Shown piece after piece: positions 61,303-64,000 of a stretch of 64,000 bases of DNA (positions are counted from its first letter, which is position 1; the number at the start of each line of letters is the position of its first letter). Both the position numbers and the translations under genes were made by a program. Below the pieces are notes generated by a model. That model ran no database searches. It was not told the DNA's origin and saw nothing but the letters and a program-made list of their open reading frames with translations. Origin of the DNA: CBDIDH01 sp965277595 (lineage in GTDB: Bacteria; Planctomycetota; Planctomycetia; Isosphaerales; Isosphaeraceae); assembly GCA_965277595.1 (NCBI GenBank), contig CBDIDH010000002.1, forward strand, positions 2,294,001 to 2,358,000, given 5' to 3'.

Positions 61303-61329
61303 AGGAGAAAACGAAGCCAACCTTCTCCT
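61303..61329 (+). terminator. Hairpin after the DUF4340 gene
   Basis: AGGAGAA (61303-61309) and TTCTCCT (61323-61329) form a 7-bp stem whose loop includes the AACGAAGCCAAC arm also seen in the terminator at 4760. There is no good T run after it, so termination is uncertain. Confidence 0.4.
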
Positions 61330-61463
61330 GTTCCCCTGGCGAATTTTTCGGATTTCCGGCAGGTCGTTTCCGAACCGATGTCTTGCGATTGTGTCCAGGG
61401 GGCCGTACAGTGTTGGTTTCCGAAAACGCACGGCTGTGCGGTCGTCTGGGGGTTTGACTCGCG

Positions 61464-62066
61464 ATGGCGTCAGGTAATGGGTCGGGGCAAGGGGTGACCG
61501 GACGGATGAGGCATGTCCTCTCCGCGCTCGTGCAGAACCAACCGGGCGTGCTGGCGCACGTCTCGGGAATGTTCGCCTCACGCGGATTCAACATCGACAG
61601 CCTCGCCGTTGGCGAGACCGAGGACGCTCAGCTTTCGCGGATCACCTTCGTCGTCATGGGCGATGACCGGACGCTCGAACAGGTCCGCAAACAGCTTGAA
61701 AAAATCGTCACGGTCGTCAAGGTTCTCGACATCTCGCGTGAAGACTACGTCGAGCGCGACCTGATGCTCATCAAGATCGACGCCACGCCCGACCGTCGCG
61801 CTGAGATCCAGGGTCTCGTTCAGATCTTCCGGGGTCGTGTCGTGGACGTGAGCCCCGAGCAGATGATGATCGAGATCTCGGGGCAAGAAAAGAAGATCGA
61901 GGCTTTCATTGACGCCCTGCGCCCGTACGGTATCCGCGAACTCGTCCGGACGGGCCGGATCGCCATGGTCCGCGGTGTCGGGCCTCTTTCTCCCGAGACC
62001 GAGGAGTCGGCGGCCGATCCTGGGGTCGACGAAGACGCCTCGGTCGTGGGCCATTCTCACCTTTGA
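61464..62066 (+). CDS. ilvN: Acetolactate synthase small (regulatory) subunit
   Basis: 200 residues. An ACT domain (HVLSALVQNQPGVLAHVSGMF, then RGFNIDSLAVG) followed by the C-terminal ACT-like half (REDYVERDLMLIKI, EIQGLVQIFRGRVVDVS). The small subunit binds valine and gives feedback control to the large subunit. The large subunit gene ilvB is not next to it in this window. A 161-base gap with a structured leader precedes ilvC. The last 20 residues (EESAADPGVDEDA) are acidic and non-conserved. ATG 61464 is the only start close to the ACT domain. Confidence 0.92.
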   Translation: MASGNGSGQGVTGRMRHVLSALVQNQPGVLAHVSGMFASRGFNIDSLAVGETEDAQLSRITFVVMGDDRTLEQVRKQLEKIVTVVKVLDISREDYVERDLMLIKIDATPDRRAEIQGLVQIFRGRVVDVSPEQMMIEISGQEKKIEAFIDALRPYGIRELVRTGRIAMVRGVGPLSPETEESAADPGVDEDASVVGHSHL

Positions 62067-62136
62067 GTCGGTCCCTCGGGTGACGAAGTTGTCTTCCTTT
62101 GCCGTTCGGATCCGAGCAATCAAACCAAAAGGATCG

Positions 62137-62197
62137 CGCGTGCAAAGGCCCTGTCGGGCCGAAATCGCACGCCTTGATCGTCTCGCCTCGCTTTTTT
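62137..62197 (+). promoter_or_regulatory. Structured leader before ilvC (candidate attenuator)
   Basis: GCGTGC (62138-62143) pairs with GCACGC (62167-62172), enclosing GGCCC (62147-62151) and GGGCC (62156-62160). A T6 run follows at 62192-62197, about 20 bases from the stem. The nested stems and T run resemble an intrinsic terminator or RNA control element in the leader of ilvC. No leader peptide rich in Leu/Ile/Val codons was seen. Confidence 0.4.
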
Positions 62198-62227
62198 CCC
62201 CAAGGTGCCTGAAGGGACAGTTTGCCG

Positions 62228-63232
62228 ATGCCGGCCACGATGTTTTACGACCAGGACGCCGACCTGAGCTTGCTCAAGGGCAAGACGATCGCCATCATCG
62301 GTTATGGCAGCCAGGGGCACGCCCAGGCGCAGAACCTCAAGGACTCGGGTTGCGACGTCGTGGTCGGCCAGCGTCCCGGTTCGGCCAACTATGACCTCGC
62401 CGTCAAGCACGGGTTCAAGCCCGTTTCCGCGGCTGAGGCGGCCGAGAAGGGGGACCTTGTCAACATCCTCCTTCCCGACGAGGTTCAGGCCGACGTTTAT
62501 GCCCGCGACATCAAACCGAACCTCAAGCCGGGCGACCTGCTCCTCTGCTCGCACGGCTTCAACATCCATTTCGGTCAGGTCGTCCCCCCTGAAGGGGTTG
62601 ATAGCGCCCTCGTCGCACCCAAGGGGCCGGGACACCTCGTCCGAAGCGAGTTCGTCAAGGGCGGGGGCGTCCCCTGTCTGATCGCGACCGGCGACGGCTG
62701 TTCGCCGCAGGGTAAAGCCCTCGCGCTGGCGTATGCCAAGGGGATCGGCGGAACCCGTGGCGGTGTCTTGCAGACGACCTTCGCCGAGGAAACCGAGACC
62801 GACCTCTTTGGTGAGCAGGTCGTTCTTTGCGGCGGCGTCAGCGCTCTCGTCAAGATGGGTTTCGAGACGCTCATCGAGGCCGGTTATCAGCCCGAGAGTG
62901 CTTATTTTGAGTGTCTCCACGAGTTGAAGCTGATCGTCGACCTGATGTATCAGGGCGGCCTCAACTACATGCGCTACAGTATCTCGAACACGGCCGAATT
63001 TGGCGACTACACCCGAGGCCCCCGGATCATCACCGAGGAAACCCGCAAGGAGATGCGGAAGATCCTCCAGGAGATCCGATCGGGCCAGTTCGCCCGCGAC
63101 TGGATTCTGGAAAACAAAGCCAATCGACCGACCTTCAACGCGACGAGGCGGCTGGAACAGGCGCACCCGGTCGAAGAGGTCGGCAAGCGCCTTCGCGGTT
63201 TGATGACCTGGATCGACGCCAAGACGGTCTAA
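62228..63232 (+). CDS. ilvC: Ketol-acid reductoisomerase (class I)
   Basis: 334 residues from ATG 62228. Rossmann motif GYGSQGHAQAQNLKD near 25, specificity loop GQRPGSANYDL after beta-2, acidic metal site in CLHELKLIVDLMYQGG (E and D) and DLFGEQVVL (D and E). It makes 2,3-dihydroxy-isovalerate from acetolactate. The length and C-terminal helical knot fit class I enzymes. It follows ilvN (161 bases) and precedes a small ferredoxin gene by 20 bases, so all three should be one unit. Confidence 0.96.
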   Translation: MPATMFYDQDADLSLLKGKTIAIIGYGSQGHAQAQNLKDSGCDVVVGQRPGSANYDLAVKHGFKPVSAAEAAEKGDLVNILLPDEVQADVYARDIKPNLKPGDLLLCSHGFNIHFGQVVPPEGVDSALVAPKGPGHLVRSEFVKGGGVPCLIATGDGCSPQGKALALAYAKGIGGTRGGVLQTTFAEETETDLFGEQVVLCGGVSALVKMGFETLIEAGYQPESAYFECLHELKLIVDLMYQGGLNYMRYSISNTAEFGDYTRGPRIITEETRKEMRKILQEIRSGQFARDWILENKANRPTFNATRRLEQAHPVEEVGKRLRGLMTWIDAKTV

Positions 63233-63252
63233 ACAAAGGTCCGCAACGCATC

Positions 63253-63483
63253 ATGGCCGACCTGAACCAGAAGGCGACCGAGAACGTCGGAGGCTCCTGG
63301 TACGTCGATACGACGTGCATTGACTGCGACCTCTGCCGCGAAACCGCGCCCGCGAATTTCCAGAGGCAGGACGCGGACGGCTATAGCTACGTCGTCAAGC
63401 AGCCCGAAGGGCCGGCCGAGGAATCGGCCTGCCTTGCCGCCCTGGAAGAATGCCCGGTCGAGGCCATTGGCAACGACGGCTGA
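63253..63483 (+). CDS. 4Fe-4S ferredoxin
   Basis: 76 residues. TTCIDCDLCRETAP has C-x2-C-x2-C, and EECPVEAIGNDG supplies the fourth ligand (with another cysteine before it, SACLAALEECP), as in single-cluster ferredoxins of thermophiles and planctomycetes. The N-terminal 20 residues are variable. It could carry electrons to the NirA-type enzyme at 28471, which is ferredoxin-type, or to branched-chain synthesis enzymes, but neither is shown. It begins 20 bases after ilvC, and is followed by a strong terminator. Confidence 0.9.
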   Translation: MADLNQKATENVGGSWYVDTTCIDCDLCRETAPANFQRQDADGYSYVVKQPEGPAEESACLAALEECPVEAIGNDG

Positions 63484-63516
63484 CGTTTCGTCGTCGAACA
63501 CCATCCATCAAAAAAA

Positions 63517-63564
63517 GGGGCGGGCCGTCGCACTCGATTCGCGACGGCCCGCCCCGATTTTTTT
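63517..63564. terminator. Bidirectional Rho-independent terminator
   Basis: GGGGCGGGCCGTCGC (63517-63531) and its exact complement (63541-63555) form a 15-bp stem with a 9-base loop. T8 follows (63557-63564) on the plus strand and A7 precedes it (TTTTTTT on the minus strand), so it ends both the ilv-ferredoxin transcript and the minus-strand ligase gene. Confidence 0.92.
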
Positions 63565-63578
63565 GTTGGCTCCGTCGA

Positions 63579-64000
63579 TCAATCGGCGAAGGCGACCGAG
63601 ACCGTCTCAAGGCGATGGACGACGGGCACGGGGTCGGTCCAGGTCGGCCGATTTTCGAGGAAGTTCTGGACGTGGGTCAGGGCATGCTCGACCTGATCGA
63701 CCTGGATCACGAGAAGGTCGCCCGGCTTGAGAGCGCGAAGGGCGTGCTCGATCGCCTTCAGTTCGCCGCGGGTCTCCAGCGTCTCCGAGACGCGAACACC
63801 CCGGCCCAGTCCTTCACGGAGCAAGGCGATCACCTCACCGTCGGCCCGGCCGCGATTGCAGGCATCTTCATAGAGGGTGACGTGATCGAAGAGGTCGCCC
63901 ACGAGTGACCCCTGCCGGGCAATGTCGTGGTCGCGTCGGTCGCCCGCCGCGGTGAAAACGATCGCCCTGCGCTCGTGAGGGAACCCGGCAATCGCCTCGC
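63579..64000 (-). CDS. Cyanophycin synthetase-like / Mur ligase C-terminal region (partial)
   Basis: 140 residues, open to the end of the window. IVFTAAGDRRDHDIARQGSL, FDHVTLYEDACNRGRADGEV and ALKPGDLLVIQVDQVEHAL match the C-terminal Mur-ligase-type domain of cyanophycin synthetase (AAGDRRDEDI and EDxDxRGRxxGEV blocks). Cyanophycin is an Asp-Arg storage polymer; if the rest is present, the host may store nitrogen taken up through the nitrate genes. The N-terminal ATP-grasp half is outside the window, so another Mur-ligase relative is possible. Confidence 0.75.
   Translation of the reverse strand, partial: EAIAGFPHERRAIVFTAAGDRRDHDIARQGSLVGDLFDHVTLYEDACNRGRADGEVIALLREGLGRGVRVSETLETRGELKAIEHALRALKPGDLLVIQVDQVEHALTHVQNFLENRPTWTDPVPVVHRLETVSVAFAD

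Noticed and set aside
1..64000. CRISPR arrays, rRNA, tRNA, prophage or toxin-antitoxin modules
   Set aside because: No regularly spaced direct repeats, no cloverleaf or rRNA core sequences noticed, no phage structural genes, and the XRE regulator has no toxin neighbour.

Overview
The window looks like chromosome from a planctomycete, most likely of the Isosphaeraceae type (inferred from gene families, not from a marker gene). The supporting families are a prepilin-like DUF1559 protein ending in FGDGSVRFI, a DUF1501 protein, a GldA/GldFG-fusion/DUF4340 ABC system, a fused YVTN-propeller/phosphoesterase, an FG-GAP protein, several very large polytopic glycosyltransferases, DAP synthesis (dapB), and high-GC, C-ending codon use throughout. 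No rRNA, tRNA or CRISPR array was seen. Gene order is that of a free-living heterotroph chromosome with one recent insertion sequence.

Left part (1-25 kb): end of an FG-GAP protein, a YVTN/phosphoesterase, a CbiX/SirB-type chelatase and a DegT aminotransferase; then, on the minus strand, a divergent CsrA, a sigma-70 family factor and a small unknown gene with a clear promoter/operator; MutY with an altered catalytic residue; ClpX; a protein with a DisA_N-like nucleotide-binding domain lacking the RHR motif; three GT-C type glycosyltransferases, one of which runs without a stop across an antisense gene for a Cys/Pro-rich secreted protein; a CX5R phosphatase and an ArgA-like GNAT. An intact IS66-family element (19720-21729, perfect 15-bp ends, 8-bp target duplication) carries a transposase and an overlapping passenger gene. 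After it come an MFS exporter, a membrane protein, RraB and a class I aminotransferase.

Centre (25-38 kb): a complete nitrate assimilation locus on the minus strand. The order of transcription is: fused 4Fe-4S/membrane-anchor subunit (DmsB-DmsC type), molybdopterin nitrate reductase, NarK-type transporter, siroheme NirA-type nitrite reductase, and an FNR-type flavoprotein with an added N-terminal Fe-S segment. A good sigma-54 -24/-12 element lies upstream. Immediately beyond it is a two-component pair: a histidine kinase whose periplasmic domain carries a NarX/PilJ-type P-box, and a FixJ-like regulator. The CbiX/SirB chelatase at 2.9 kb could supply siroheme to NirA.

Right part (38-64 kb): two more polytopic membrane proteins (YfhO-like and GT-C-like), the ABC-F ATPase Uup, DUF1501, a rhomboid protease, FHA-GGDEF cyclase, DUF1559 pseudopilin, a metal-binding-type lipoprotein, a YhaM-type HD nuclease, an XRE regulator, UDP-glucuronate decarboxylase, a dapB operon that includes a cyclic-phosphate-processing receiver-domain protein, the Gld-type ABC system, ilvN-ilvC-ferredoxin, a strong bidirectional terminator, and the end of a cyanophycin-synthetase-like ligase. 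A GGTCATCGGTCATT-type extragenic repeat occurs at two places.

Most of the window is ordinary housekeeping. The parts I would look at first are the nitrate regulon (fused B/C subunit, P-box kinase, sigma-54 element), the RHR-less DisA_N-like sensor, the non-stop glycosyltransferase, and the IS66 passenger gene.
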